In this document: piece by piece, positions 10,743-20,399 of the stretch
Layout of the letters: the number at the start of each line of letters is the position of its first letter
Position numbering within the stretch: position 1 is the first letter of the stretch
From: Trichobilharzia regenti
Taxonomy: Eukaryota; Platyhelminthes; Trematoda; Strigeidida; Schistosomatidae
Length of the DNA: 64,000 nucleotides
Direction: 5' to 3'
Assembly: GCA_944472135.2 (NCBI GenBank)
Contig: OX235265.1
Span: 1,898,501 to 1,962,500, forward strand
Notes under the pieces: model-generated
Told to the model about the DNA's origin: nothing
What the model saw: the letters and a program-made list of their open reading frames with translations, nothing else
Database searches by the model: none
Translations under genes and position numbers: made by a program

Positions 10743-11224
10743 AGCGGAGCACGAAGTCCTCGCAAAATCTAGATTCGTTGACCTGAATAAGATAAGAAAT
10801 CTGGAGAATAGTTCAGTTATAGCACGACATGCAGTTACACACAACCATACAATAGGTTGCGATAGGATGACAGTTTTAAAATCTAGTGTCACAGGGTGTA
10901 GAGAGAGATTGATAACAGCGGAAGCTTTGTTTATCGAATCAACTGCAAATACATGTAATAGGAATGATTCAACACCTGTCCAGGTAGAGATCTGGAAAAT
11001 TCTTCTACCCCTACGACGACAAATAACAGAGGACAAAGCAAACTACAAACCTCAAGTTTCGAAGTCGTGTGATCTTAATTGATTAATATGATTATGACCA
11101 ATAATAAATAATGTTCGAAACTTTGTCATCCAGTAAATAATACTGTTTCTTCACTGTGTGGTGTATCTAATATCCGTGATCAACTCGTAAAAAGTATCAT
11201 TAAACCAGAATTTACAAAATCTCA

Positions 11225-11935
11225 GTTTATATATATAACAACTTTATCTTCATTCTTCTTCAAAACATCGGACACACTACAAAGCGACCTTGTCCGTGTA
11301 AAAGACCAAATTCCAAAGGACTATCAGTCTAATTGTGTCTATAAAATAAAATACCTCTTTGGAATGTGATGCGATATGCATCGGAAAAACATCATCAAAG
11401 AGAAATCAAGATCAGAAGAAATTAACACCATATAAACTTTATCCGACCACCGATAAATCTAGTTGTGAACTAGAAAAACTTGAAGAATCATCAGCCATAG
11501 GCCAACACGCTATAGAATCAGGCCACAATCCTGATTCTGACAATACTCAAATCATAGAGAGAAAAAATTTCAGAAATCACAAAGATCGTCTAACATCATC
11601 AGAAGCACTTCTCATATTGAATAGAATCCAGATTGTCTGAATAAGAATAATGGACTAAAAATAGAATTCGACCTAGTTACAATACCTCCCGCCCCCGTGG
11701 AATGAGAGAAAATCAACAAAAATGTGATAAGCAGTTTCATTGTGTGATAAACACATGATCATTTTTTTAAAATAATTTTATACGCATACCAAATTCAAAA
11801 ATCTACACACACTTGGTTTTGTTATCTTTGCCAGTTGGCCAATGTGACAACGTGAACAGAATTACCCCATGCTGATGAACGATGATTAAGTTGTTGTATA
11901 TAAGCTGAGATTTTGTAAATTCTGGGTTAATATCG
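11225..11935 (+). mobile_element. PLE-D GIY-YIG fragment and 3' UTR
   Basis: The frame 11359-11640 carries CDAICIGKTSS, a leucine/lysine-rich ELEKLEESSAIGQHAIESGH segment and NFRNHKDRLTSSEAL, the PLE-D endonuclease. Upstream codons in another frame (NCVYKIKY) belong to the same domain. The 3' UTR with acttggttttgttatctttgccag matches the reverse complement of 18700-18770. Frameshifts and the missing RT mark it as a relic. Confidence 0.8.
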
Positions 11936-11939
11936 CAAC

Positions 11940-12085
11940 TTTGATAAAGCTATTAGCGAAGAATATTGTTTTCAATTAGATCCCACTTCTTCAGGCTTTA
12001 CTCTAATTTACATAGACTTATAAATAAAAATGTTTAACCAATGACGGTGATTTTGTGGATCAAATAATAATAATGCGCCAAATGT
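11940..12085 (-). mobile_element. PLE-A terminal fragment with hammerhead-like motif
   Basis: The minus strand reads atttgatccacaaaatcacc, then tctatgtaaattagagtaaagc and CTGAAGA (core at 11988-11994), an enlarged stem II, GAAA, a stem III palindrome, TTC and GCTA. This is the PLE-A 3' end. Stem I retains three pairs. Predicted cleavage is between 11958 and 11957. Confidence 0.65.
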
Positions 12086-12229
12086 TTTGAATGTCACTAA
12101 TAACGATGACTGTAATGAAAGCAGAAATAATGATAATAAGGTTTATGCAGGTGATAAGAATAACAAAGGTAGCAGGTAAAAGGTAGATAAAACGGACTTA
12201 TACTGCTGCCACCATTTGTTTGTCATTTT

Positions 12230-12970
12230 CCAGCTGCCGACCAATCATGATTGCTCAAGTGAAAGACAAGTTGCCTAGCTGTGCCTCTTCTATGTGTATC
12301 TACAAATTTAGTTGCTCCTGTGGAGAAAGCTAGCTATATAGGGCGAACAACTAAACAGCTTAACAAACGCATTAATGAGCATCTTCCTTCATCGTTCGGA
12401 AAAGGTCAAATAAAATCTATAAGAATTTCTATTTTTGCTCATTTGATTGATGGCGGTCATCAAGTGGGCAAAAATAGTGCCTTCAAAGTTATCTAACGCC
12501 TTCCATCGAGTTTTTCGAATGGAATCAGAACCTGTCTTTTACACTTAGCCGAAGCTCTGGGAATTCGAGAGAACAATCCTAGCCTTTGTATACAAGTTTG
12601 TTCTACCTTTGTCTCTCCCTTGCGTGGCCTAGGTGAATTCTATTCAAAACCCTCCCACCCTTTCTTATCATCCCTCTCCTTCGTACTTTTATGATATTTA
12701 TTTATTTAAACTCTGATTATCGTTCCATTTGATTTGACCTAATTTATTTATTTATTGAATTGTCTACATATACACATATCACTCACTACCTTTGTTATTC
12801 ATATTGCCACCTGTATAAATCATATTATCAATATTTTGTTATCATTATAATCATCGTTATTAATTACGTTCAAAGCATTTACCACATTATTATTATTATT
12901 ACTATTATTATTTGATCCACTAAATCACCGTCATTGGTTAAAACTTTTTGTATATAAATCTATGTAAATT
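12230..12970 (+). mobile_element. PLE-A copy 2: endonuclease and 3' UTR, split before its terminus
   Basis: Frames from about 12244 encode the GIY-YIG domain: IAQVKDKLPSCASSMCIYKF, YIGRTTKQLNKRINEH, then IDGGHQVGKNSAFKVI. There is a stop just before the GIY motif and another at 12496 where the consensus continues into IYR. The 3' UTR matches copies 1 and 3 up to tctatgtaaatt at 12970, where a 1.55-kb nested block starts. The terminal motif resumes at 14523. Confidence 0.85.
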
Positions 12971-12971
12971 C

Positions 12972-13130
12972 GACTAAAAGTCAATCTGAACGAAAAATAT
13001 TCTTTTCAATAATTTCTCTTCAGGTTCTTACAATTATAAAATATAATATTTGTGGTCGTTACTATAAAGGCCAGTTATTCGGCGGATACATTTTTAACGT
13101 AGAGTAACAGATTAGTTGTGGGGTGTGATA
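12972..13130 (-). mobile_element. Hammerhead mini-element terminal repeat, copy 0
   Basis: This repeats the left terminal repeat of the unit at 14041-14523 almost base for base (taaaagtcaatctgaacg through ggccagttattcggcgg). It contains a minus-strand hammerhead motif: core CTGAAGA at 13017-13023, GAAA, stem III, then TTC and GTTC, with cleavage expected between 12992 and 12991. The rest of this copy is missing; a SINE-H follows. Confidence 0.7.
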
Positions 13131-13141
13131 TTATCTGTTTT

Positions 13142-13437
13142 CTCAATATATGCATCCATGTCAACCTGAGATCGAGCACTTCGGTCCAATCCATCGACCG
13201 GAAAATCGAAAATTCAATTCAATAATTAATATGACCCGTTGCACAATAGGTGGCTCTCGCAACCCAAATGGTCTAGTGGGTAACGCTTTGGCGTTTAAAA
13301 CTATGGATACTGGGTTCGAGCCTCGGTGGGAACATCATCACTCACCGAGAAATGCAGGCACATCCAGATGACGAGTCCCAAATATGACGAAATGCGCATC
13401 CTGGATTCCACTGTTAGCCACCATCCACCAGTTTTAT
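13142..13437 (+). repeat. SINE-H copy with mutated hammerhead
   Basis: The head reads catgtcaacctgagatcgagc, then a pol III-like region (aaatggtctagtgggtaacgc; ggttcgagcctcgg) and the 3' hammerhead region at 13361-13410. The core reads ATGACGA instead of CTGACGA, and stem II has mismatches, so it should not cleave. It matches the Sm-alpha type of schistosome repeat. RTE-A inserted just after it. Confidence 0.8.
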
Positions 13438-13639
13438 ACTAATTATATGAAACTGTTTTGTTCTTCGTTATTACTCCTTTGTCTCACACCTCTGCTCACT
13501 GTCTCTATTATGCCTTTCTTGTACTTTCTTCTCTTGCTTCGCGTGCTACACGGCTACACGGAGTGTGGCGACTTGAACTTCCGCACATTTGTGCACAGTT
13601 CTATGTCGAAAACAGAGAGACAGACAGACTAATTATATG
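13438..13639 (+). mobile_element. RTE-A 178-bp 3' end with 12-bp target-site duplication
   Basis: The element is 13450-13627, ending in a short GACAGACAG tail. actaattatatg flanks it at 13438-13449 and 13628-13639, identical on both sides. The insert carries only the 3' UTR and a few terminal codons. The perfect duplication suggests a fairly recent insertion. Confidence 0.9.
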
Positions 13640-13714
13640 TCTCCACCTGTTTCATTTAACATATTCGTTATCTCATTATGAACCTCTCATTGCAGTCTTA
13701 CTATCTCCTGTTTA

Positions 13715-14035
13715 GCTCAGACCACTTTGGACTAGCCACTCACATGACACCTTCGATAACCTTGAACTGATTTGTCAATTTTTCCTACCTCACACTCTAC
13801 AAATCTATTATGACGACTAATCACACCACGACATTGTCTCCCATTTCACCGAAATATTTTCTAATCGATTTCAGCCTAGCAGGACGTTTGTCATACAAAT
13901 ATGACTATTTATTTTGACTGAGAGCCCCTAACTAATCTGTTATTCTATGTTAAAAATGTATCAGCCGCATAACTGGCCTTTATTTTAATGACCACAAATA
14001 TCATAAGATTTGATGGTGTGAAATATTCCCATATT
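13715..14035 (-). mobile_element. Hammerhead mini-element, copy 1 (inverted partner)
   Basis: Its sequence is the reverse complement of 14130-14410 with few differences (for example gattagtcgtcataatag and tcaccgaaatattttc in both). It includes the internal region and part of the terminal repeat up to about 14010. With copy 2 it forms a palindrome with arms of roughly 280 bp centred near 14.07 kb. No coding potential. Confidence 0.85.
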
Positions 14036-14057
14036 ACATGAATTAAAAGTCAATCTG

Positions 14058-14105
14058 AACGAAAAATATTCTTTTCAATAATTTCTCCTCTTCAGGTTCT
14101 TACAA
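14058..14105 (-). ncRNA. Hammerhead-like motif, left repeat of mini-element copy 2
   Basis: On the minus strand: GAAC, CTGAAGA (14089-14095), an AT-rich stem II region, GAAA, stem III, TTC and GTTC. GAAC with GTTC gives a 4-bp stem I. Cleavage is expected between 14061 and 14060. All conserved core bases (CUGANGA and GAA) are present. Stem II is weak. Confidence 0.6.
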
Positions 14106-14466
14106 TTATAAAATATAATATTTGTGGTCGTTACAATAAAGGCCAGTTATTCGGCGGATACATTTTTAACATAGAATAACAGATTAGTTAGGGGCTGTCA
14201 GTCACAATAAATAGTCATATTTGTGTGACAAACATCCTGCTAGGCTGAAATCGATTAGAAAATATTTCGGTGAAATGGGAGACAATGTCGTGGTGTGATT
14301 AGTCGTCATAATAGATTTGTAGAGTGTAAGGTAGGAAAAATTGACAAATCAGCTCAAGGTTATCGAAGGTGTCAGGTGAGTAGCTAGTACAAAGTGGTCT
14401 TAAAAATGTACCCGCCGTATAACTGGCCTTTATTGTAACGACCACAAATATTATATTTTATAATTG

Positions 14467-14512
14467 TAAGAACCTGAAGAGAAATTATTGAAAAGAATGT
14501 TCTTCGTTCAGA
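14467..14512 (+). ncRNA. Hammerhead-like motif, right repeat of mini-element copy 2
   Basis: The plus strand reads GAAC (14470-14473), CTGAAGA (14474-14480), gaaattatt, GAAA (14490-14493), a hairpin ending at 14504, C (14505), then GTTC (14506-14509). Stem I is GAAC/GTTC, stem III pairs up to 5 bp, and the core is intact. Cleavage is expected between 14505 and 14506. The stem II pairing is the weak point, so activity is uncertain. Confidence 0.65.
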
Positions 14513-14522
14513 CTGACTTTTA

Positions 14523-14556
14523 ATTAGAGTAAAGCCTGAAGAAGATCTAACTGTTT
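14523..14556 (+). mobile_element. PLE-A copy 2 terminus, resumed after nested block
   Basis: aattagagtaaagcctgaag and gatctaact match the PLE-A terminal motif right after the point where 12970 broke off. The GAAA and stem III part is lost. The stretch 14557-15010 is AT-rich with no feature I can support. Confidence 0.7.
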
Positions 14557-15011
14557 AGAAAACTCTACTCTCTCATTTAAACATGACTCACCCTACCTTG
14601 TTTCTTTTCTTTCCTTTTTTCTATTGGTTATTAGATAAGACGTTTTCTTTAGTTACGTAATCTACTTTTTTGTTATGCTCTTTCTAGCTAAACCTTGTTT
14701 CTAAACACACACACATATATACACAACCCTGTTATTTTTTGTTGCCAAGCCTAATTATTCTATAAATAGTCAGCGTTTGTAACTCCTAATCAGTTAAATC
14801 ATTCTGGACTAATATTACTTTTAATTCCTACCAATTACTCCTTATGATCGTGGAAAAGTATGTTCACATCTTTAATGTAATTCATATTTTTTAACGTTCA
14901 GCTTGTAACCAGTTGAGAAGAATCCTCGATTAAATAATAAAAGATGAGCTCATATTATCATGGTTAAATTGTTGTTCTTGCTTTGTTTAAGTTTATTAAT
15001 GGAAAGAAATG

Positions 15012-15135
15012 CATAAAGTTTTTAACAACAATATTGTTCGCTTATATGTCTTATTCTGAAGCTATTTTCAGCATTAAACAAAGAAACGTCAGTAGAAACA
15101 ACAATATCGCTTTGTTTTCCATTCACTACGAAAAC
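15012..15135 (+). mobile_element. PLE terminal-repeat fragment
   Basis: It contains acaatattgttcgcttatat, as in PLE-A after the ribozyme, then attaaacaaagaaacgtcag and ttttccattcacta. The latter part matches the reverse complement of 18430-18510 (PLE-D end). Non-coding. Confidence 0.55.
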
Positions 15136-15136
15136 A

Positions 15137-16445
15137 CCTAATAATAATAATAATAATAATTTTTTGCTTTATTCCAAAAACAGTACTAATGATATAGCAA
15201 GGAATTTTCAGCATTCAGTACAATATTGCATCTAATTTACTCAAAAACGACAACAAAAAATTAAAAATACACATTACATAACAGTAATAAAACGAATGCT
15301 ATAGCAGCTACATAGCAAAATATTGTATGCCATACGGAGAAAAATATTCATAAAGCACAAAATTGTAGTAATAATAGTAATACCAACTAAAATAAAATAG
15401 CAGACTAATAATTAAACGATAGAAAGTGTGACACCATACAATACAGAAAGATGAACGATGAAAGGGTCGATTCACTGTGCTAATTACATAGTAACTTGTA
15501 AGTTTCACGTCTAACAGAGTCTTCGTCACATAAAGTACGGGCTAAATAGGGTATTGTAGAATTTCTATACTTAGTGGTACGAGCATATAACTTTTTATAT
15601 TGACTTCTCGTCCTACCTGATGAGATACAAGGGGACAGGTGTGAATAAAGGGGGTGCAGAGGGTCTGACAGTATAGCCTTTGCCCATTTCGTACAGGAAT
15701 TTATATGCCTCTCGACTATAGTATTAGCGAGCTCATTCAGTGGCAGACCACAAGCTCTACTCACAGCATTTTATAATCTTCGTAATATGATATAATCTTT
15801 TTTGAGAAGCCCAGGAAAGATTAATGGAGAGCAATAGAGTACAATAGGTAAAATACAGGAGTTTAAAAATTGCAAAACTAAAGGTTGGTTGATACCTGAT
15901 TGTCTTAACTTTTTAATGTAGAAGGTAAGACGAAACATTTTCTTAGAGATAGATAAGATATGGGATGACCATGAAAGGTCAGAGGAAAGAACTAATCCAA
16001 GGTATTTAATGCTTGATTTGGTTTCAATTTCCGTGCCATCTATGCTACAGGGATCATGCGAGCTAACTAGTTCAAGTAAGTCACATCGATGCTTGAAAGT
16101 TAAGTCAAGTGCCTGACATTTGGAAGGATTTAATATAAGACCATTTGACTTGGACCAGTTGTTGATGTCCAACAGAAAGCTATTAAGTTTGGAGCTGTCA
16201 GACTCGGAAGTGATAGGCAGTGATACAGTCAGATCATCCGCATATTTGACAAAGTTAGTTTCCTTTGAATGAGGCAGGTCGTGTAGGAAGAAAGAAAAAA
16301 GAAAAGGAGAGAGGACGGCACCTTGAGGAACACCGGCTTTTGTAAGCGAGGTAGAAGAAGATTTGCCGTTATATACAGTATACTGCATTCTATCAGAAAA
16401 ATAGGAATGCAACCAACTACTACTACTTATTTCAGTAGTAATTTA
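15137..16445 (-). mobile_element. CR1-clade LINE, 5' truncated, with (TTA)n tail
   Basis: The element runs on the minus strand from about 16440 to an AT trinucleotide tail at 15137-15163. The coding part is 16436-15480, followed by about 320 bp of 3' UTR. The 5' truncation leaves only the second half of the reverse transcriptase. A diverged relative lies at 35.70-36.36 kb. No target-site duplication was found. Confidence 0.85.
15480..16436 (-). pseudogene. CR1 reverse transcriptase, C-terminal half
   Basis: The frame reads WLHSYFSDRMQY, motif B AGVPQGAVLSPFLFSFFLHD, catalytic KYADDL, WSKSNGLILNPSKCQ, IKYLGLVLSSDLSW and a C-terminal part with LPNELA-like LPLNELANTIVERH. It would copy element RNA during target-primed reverse transcription. 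A single in-frame TAA near 15771 splits it into 15480-15764 and the part upstream; both sides are in the same frame. Apart from that stop this stretch is intact, which suggests a younger copy than its 36 kb relative. Confidence 0.9.
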
Positions 16446-16619
16446 TGCCAGTGTAACATATATAGTGAACGAAAGTGGAAAATGATACAAGTATACTTAT
16501 AAACTCTATGAAGGACACTATCTGTCAGTAAAACTGCATGAACTGCGGTAATCACTGTACTGCTCAGAGTGTGAATCCTCCTTCGATTCTAAGTTCAAAA
16601 ACATATTTTGTTTTTTATT

Positions 16620-16830
16620 CTTTTGTGTCCCAAGTGTAACACAGGGCCTCAGGCGACAGATGTGAAGTTTTAGTAGCAGTGGGATTGCTAGTCACACACT
16701 CGAGCTTCTCTCTTCATCTAGGATTGCTATCTGCTAAACGAGGCTTAAGAGAGTGTATGTCGGCCAAGAGCCTAAACCCAGGCCACGTGCGTGGTCGGCA
16801 GGCATTCCACCCCTGAACTACATGAACTAG
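16620..16830 (-). repeat. SINE-R, diverged
   Basis: On the minus strand the tRNA-like part (ggccgacatacac near a box B-like cctgggtttagg) and the end ggccctgtgttacacttggg resemble SINE-R. The head is damaged. Bases 16446-16619 and 16831-17215 contain nothing recognisable. Confidence 0.5.
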
Positions 16831-17219
16831 CTGTCATAAAACATGACGTATTTTCTTTCATAACTGATGCAATTTAATAAACTTTGGACGTCAGTTTCAC
16901 TGTGGAACAATAAAAAAAATTAATATTGAGAAATTCCTAGAAGGCTGATAGTCAGGCGACGAATCAACGATCAACAAACAGACACATTATTATAGATCGA
17001 ATTTATCTACTAATACAAAAGTTACATCCTGCGTTAATAAAAACAATCAATATTAATGTAAATTAACTATTAATCACGACAATAGTTGGTTGAGGAGATA
17101 CAACTGTATGATTCCTTCATGTAGAATTCAAATACGTTCAATTCATATCTAATTTTGCGTTGAAGATGTCTAGAATGAAACATGAAAGCGTCGCCATTAA
17201 GCCATCCAGCTCAAAGTAC

Positions 17220-17535
17220 ATGACTACAAAAAACCTTATATTCATAGGATAATCTAAAACTTCGCAATTTGTAGCAGACATTACATCGGCTAAAGTGGGC
17301 GTCTCATTCGAATAAGAATCCAGGAACACAAATCTTTCATATCAATGCATACAGACAATTATGGACATCAGTTTGATTGGGATAATGTCGAAATTCTAGA
17401 CAGAGGAAACTCTAAAAGTGTCAGGGAATTCCTAGAAGCCTGGTACTTAAACGAATATGCAATTAACAAATACGTTAATAAAGACCAAATATACCAACCA
17501 ATAAAAAGTAGATCATGTGACCAGAAAGTTTAAAA
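17220..17535 (+). pseudogene. PLE-H endonuclease C-terminus
   Basis: The frame 17345-17533 reads DNYGHQFDWDNVEILDRGN, then SVREFLEAWYLNE and QIYQPIKSR. The pattern of H, FDWDNVEILD and REFLEA is typical of the last part of GIY-YIG domains from Penelope-like proteins. The GIY motif itself is only vaguely visible upstream (17260-17340). I assign it to a separate family because no other copy in the window has it. Bases 17536-18400 hold AT-rich DNA and a short hairpin at 18347-18375 (ccaaaccactgat, gtt, atcagtggcttgg). Confidence 0.65.
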
Positions 17536-18404
17536 TCCAAGTCAATAGAAAATGATCATTCATGGGAAATTTAAATCATTTCACTTCATGCTAAGTATTG
17601 CGCTGAAAGGGATGTTGTCCACAAGCATGACGAAAGCTTAGCCGCAACTAAACCAACCAGCTCTCAGACGACACTACTAATCGCAAATCATCCACCTGAG
17701 CTACAAATCTCTATTATTTCATAACCTAAAGCTTCTCAAAAACCTAATATTATCACAGAGAAGTTACAAACTTGTATAATCATAATGGCTACCTGAAAAA
17801 TTCAGTTTTATCAGCATGATAACTCTTGTAAACTACATTATATTTCAGTTATGAGTTTCATGTGTAAGGCTAGATATTATTATAATATAACATATTTCAA
17901 TGCCAATGTTAAAAACCATGCATATTGCAAAAATTTACTGACATTCATTTTTTACAAGTAATTCAATAACTTACGTGATCAAATTTAGAACAAATAACTG
18001 TGATGAACACTATTTGGAGTTGCCGCAAAAATTTGTTTATTATAATATATTCATATTATCATCAAATAAAAGTCAAGTCATTTTTATTGACAATGTGGTA
18101 ATTTCAACCAATCATAGATAAGAGAGGTTTTCAACCATTAAGAAAGAAGCTGATTGGTCATTACGTATGTAAATCAATGACTTTAACCTTTTACTTCTAA
18201 TTGGTTGAATTTCGTCAACACAACGAATATGGGAAACGAATGCAATTTGCAATGCAAAAGTATTCAATTGTAATTAACATGCGATGAATAAATTCAGTGA
18301 CTGATTGACTATAAAGGTCAGTTTATCGAGTAAACATACCAGTGAATACTAGCCAAACCACTGATGTTATCAGTGGCTTGGAGTTTCTGTAGCAGTTCAT
18401 TATA

Positions 18405-19705
18405 ATAAAGGTTTATTTTGTATTTCCCAATGAATGAAAAACAAAACGATATTGTTTTTACTGACGTTTCGCTATTTAATGCTGCTGCTAATAGCTTTAT
18501 CAAAGTAGTATTATTAAACAAAATCCACTCAGCATATGCATATCAATGAGTTGAGGGGTGAGACAATATACTTAGGTCAAGTTAAAAGGAGGGCATATTG
18601 AAAGTCGAAATAGCAATGAAGATCACTAGACCAAATAACAAAGGTAATAGTACATTTATGATGATATCAAAACAAAGTTTACTAACTTGATCATCGTTCG
18701 TCAGTCTGGGGGCATTTTTCGTTGTCAAGTTGGTCAATTGGTAAAGATAACAAAACCAAGTGTAGATTGTTTAGTTTAATCAGTGTGTAAAATTATAAAT
18801 GTAGTGTGTGTTTACATAGTGAACTCGTTTGTCACATTCGTGTTGATTTTGTCACCTCATGGGGAGGGGAGGTAGGTATTGAAACCACGTCAGATTCTGT
18901 TTTAGTCCATCATTCCTATTTAGGCAATTTGGGTTGAACTTGATGTGGAGTGCTTCTGATATTAGACATTCTTTGTGACTTCTGAAATTTTTCTGGATTA
19001 TTCCAATATTGTCAAAATCAATTTTGTGACCTTATCCTATAGCGTGTAGATAGATCTATGGCTGATGATTTTTCAAGTTTTTCTAGTTCAACTGGATTTC
19101 TCGGTGGTCGCAGAGATGGTCTACGGTGTTCATTTCTTCTGATTTTGATTTCTCGAGATGTTTGTCCGATGTAGATCGCATCACATTCCGAGAATTTCAT
19201 TTTATAGACACAATTAGATAGAGAATCTTTTGGGATTTGGTCTTTTATATGGACAAGGTTGTTTTGAAGTGTGTCTGATGTTTTGAAGAAAACTCTAATG
19301 TCGAGCCGATTGAGTACTCTTCTGATATCGTCTGACGTCTCTGCCTTATATGGAATGACAACTCTTAAGGTTTATGTTTTCGGAATGCATTTTTGGCCAT
19401 ACTTAATGTCTGTGTTGATTTTGTTTATGAAGTTCCTTGGGTAGTTGTTTTGCTTGAGAGTTTCAGTAATGCTTGATATTTCTTCTTCTTTTTCTTTCTC
19501 ATCCGTTATCAGAGAGTGTGCTCGTCTAAAAAGACTGGAAACAACTGAAATCTTTGCGCTAATGGGGTGTGATGATTTGAAGTCCAAATATTTATTGGAG
19601 TGGGTTTTCTTCCTGAATATGGATATACTAAAATGTCCGTTTTCCTTTCTCTTAACTAGGCAGTCTAGAAATGGTAATTCACCGATGTCTGTAGCAGTGT
19701 TCATT
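18405..19705 (-). mobile_element. PLE-D copy: RT end, GIY-YIG domain, 3' UTR and terminus
   Basis: On the minus strand 19704-19372 encodes the RT C-terminal region (ELPFLDCLVKRKENGHFSIS, HSNKYLDFKSSHP). Then 19200-19018 gives the GIY-YIG core (CDAIYIGQTSREIKIRRNEH). A frameshift leads into HKIDFDNIGIIQKNFRSHKE and FQYLPPLP down to about 18860. The 3' UTR and terminal part (gtatttcccaatgaatg) end near 18405. The RT catalytic motif lies beyond the truncation point, where a SINE-R abuts. Confidence 0.85.
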
Positions 19706-19862
19706 TTTTATAGGATGGGGTTGCTAGTCTCATGCCCAACCTTTCGTCTTTGCCAGCATTATTTCTGGCTTAGCGAGGTAAAAGAGTGTGTCGACCGGGG
19801 ATCGAACCCCGGACCATGTGCATGGTCGGTGAGCGTCCTAACCGCTGTGCTACAAACGCATA
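19706..19862 (-). repeat. SINE-R copy
   Basis: Minus strand: gcgtttgtagcacagcggtt (box A-like), ggttcgatccccgg (box B), then ctaagccagaaataatgctgg and ggcatgagactagcaacccc. It abuts PLE-D. An AT microsatellite follows at 19861-19876. Confidence 0.8.
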
Positions 19863-19877
19863 TATATATATATATAT

Positions 19878-20170
19878 GCACAAGAAGCTGACATGTCAAC
19901 CTGAAACCGAGCACTTCAGTTCAATCGATCGACGGGAAAGTCAGAAATTCAATTAAATAATTAATATTACCCGTTGCTTTCGCAACCCATGTGGTCTTTT
20001 GGCTAACGCTTTGGCGTTTGAAACTATGGGCACTGACTGGGTTCGAGGCTCGGTGGGAACATCATCACTCACTGAGAAATGCAGGCACATTCAGCTGACG
20101 AGTCCCAAATAGGACGAAGCGCGCATTATCCTGGATTCCACTGCTAGTCACCATCCACCAATTAACTTCT
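19878..20170 (+). repeat. SINE-H copy with mutated hammerhead
   Basis: Head catgtcaacctgaaaccgag, pol III-like boxes (tttggctaacgctttggcg; gggttcgaggctcgg), and a 3' hammerhead region at 20091-20145. The core CTGACGA and stem II (GTCC/GGAC) are intact, but GAAA reads GAAG and stem III is altered, so cleavage should be impaired. Confidence 0.8.
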
Positions 20171-20399
20171 ATACACATCATAGTTCTTAATCAGTACTAA
20201 TGAATTTTGTGGACTAAACATCATAAAGTTAGTGAGAACAAAGGTAAAAAAAGGTCATGCAAGTGGGGATAAGAATAACGAACGTAGTATGTTTATGTAA
20301 ACTAGTTCTCGCGCGCGCATCGAAAAATGAGAGTGGCACTTCTTCGTGTGGTTTAAATAACTTATACCAACACACCAACAATAATCAGCACCAAAGCAC

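Larger units (their letters stand above)
8920..11160 (+). mobile_element. PLE-E composite copy, 5' inverted and split by RTE-B and SINE-C
   Basis: Minus-strand 9165-8920 encodes the middle of a PLE reverse transcriptase (YKQTEGVAMGSPVSK, motif B). Plus-strand 9160-9535 continues the enzyme after motif C (FRTQDIDRFFEH, LDCSVKRKDDGKLNTSV). After an RTE-B insertion, 10166-10535 encodes the linker (VIPYKEGTSETLRRI) and the start of the GIY-YIG domain (CDDCQIRYIGQS). After a SINE-C, 10743-11082 gives the C-terminus (HAVTHNHTIGCDRM, IWKILLP) and then the 3' UTR. The order matches 48.8-49.9 kb (minus). The catalytic motif C is reduced to YDT at the inversion junction. Confidence 0.85.
14041..14523 (+). 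mobile_element. Hammerhead mini-element copy 2: inverted terminal repeats around a 230-bp core
   Basis: The left repeat (14041-14170) and right repeat (14400-14523) are inverted copies of about 125 bp; the outermost bases are aattaaaagtc and gacttttaatt. Each repeat contains a hammerhead motif pointing outward, homologous to the PLE-A terminal motif. The interior has no reading frame. It lies in the PLE-A copy 2 3' end, between tgtaaatt and aattagagtaaagc. It resembles a non-autonomous derivative of a PLE terminal repeat rather than a DNA transposon, though the inverted repeats leave that open. Confidence 0.75.

Noticed and set aside
10657..11082. A 141-codon open frame suggesting a gene
   Set aside because: It runs from an antisense SINE-C into the C-terminus of the PLE-E endonuclease and is a chimera without independent support; the opposite-strand frame at 10653-11036 is its shadow.
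14041..14523. Classification as an ordinary MITE-type DNA transposon
   Set aside because: Not excluded, but the terminal repeats are homologous to PLE ribozyme termini, and no transposase-related end motif is known to me for it.
19445..19891. 148-codon plus-strand frame
   Set aside because: Antisense to the PLE-D reverse transcriptase and a SINE-R; no independent motif.
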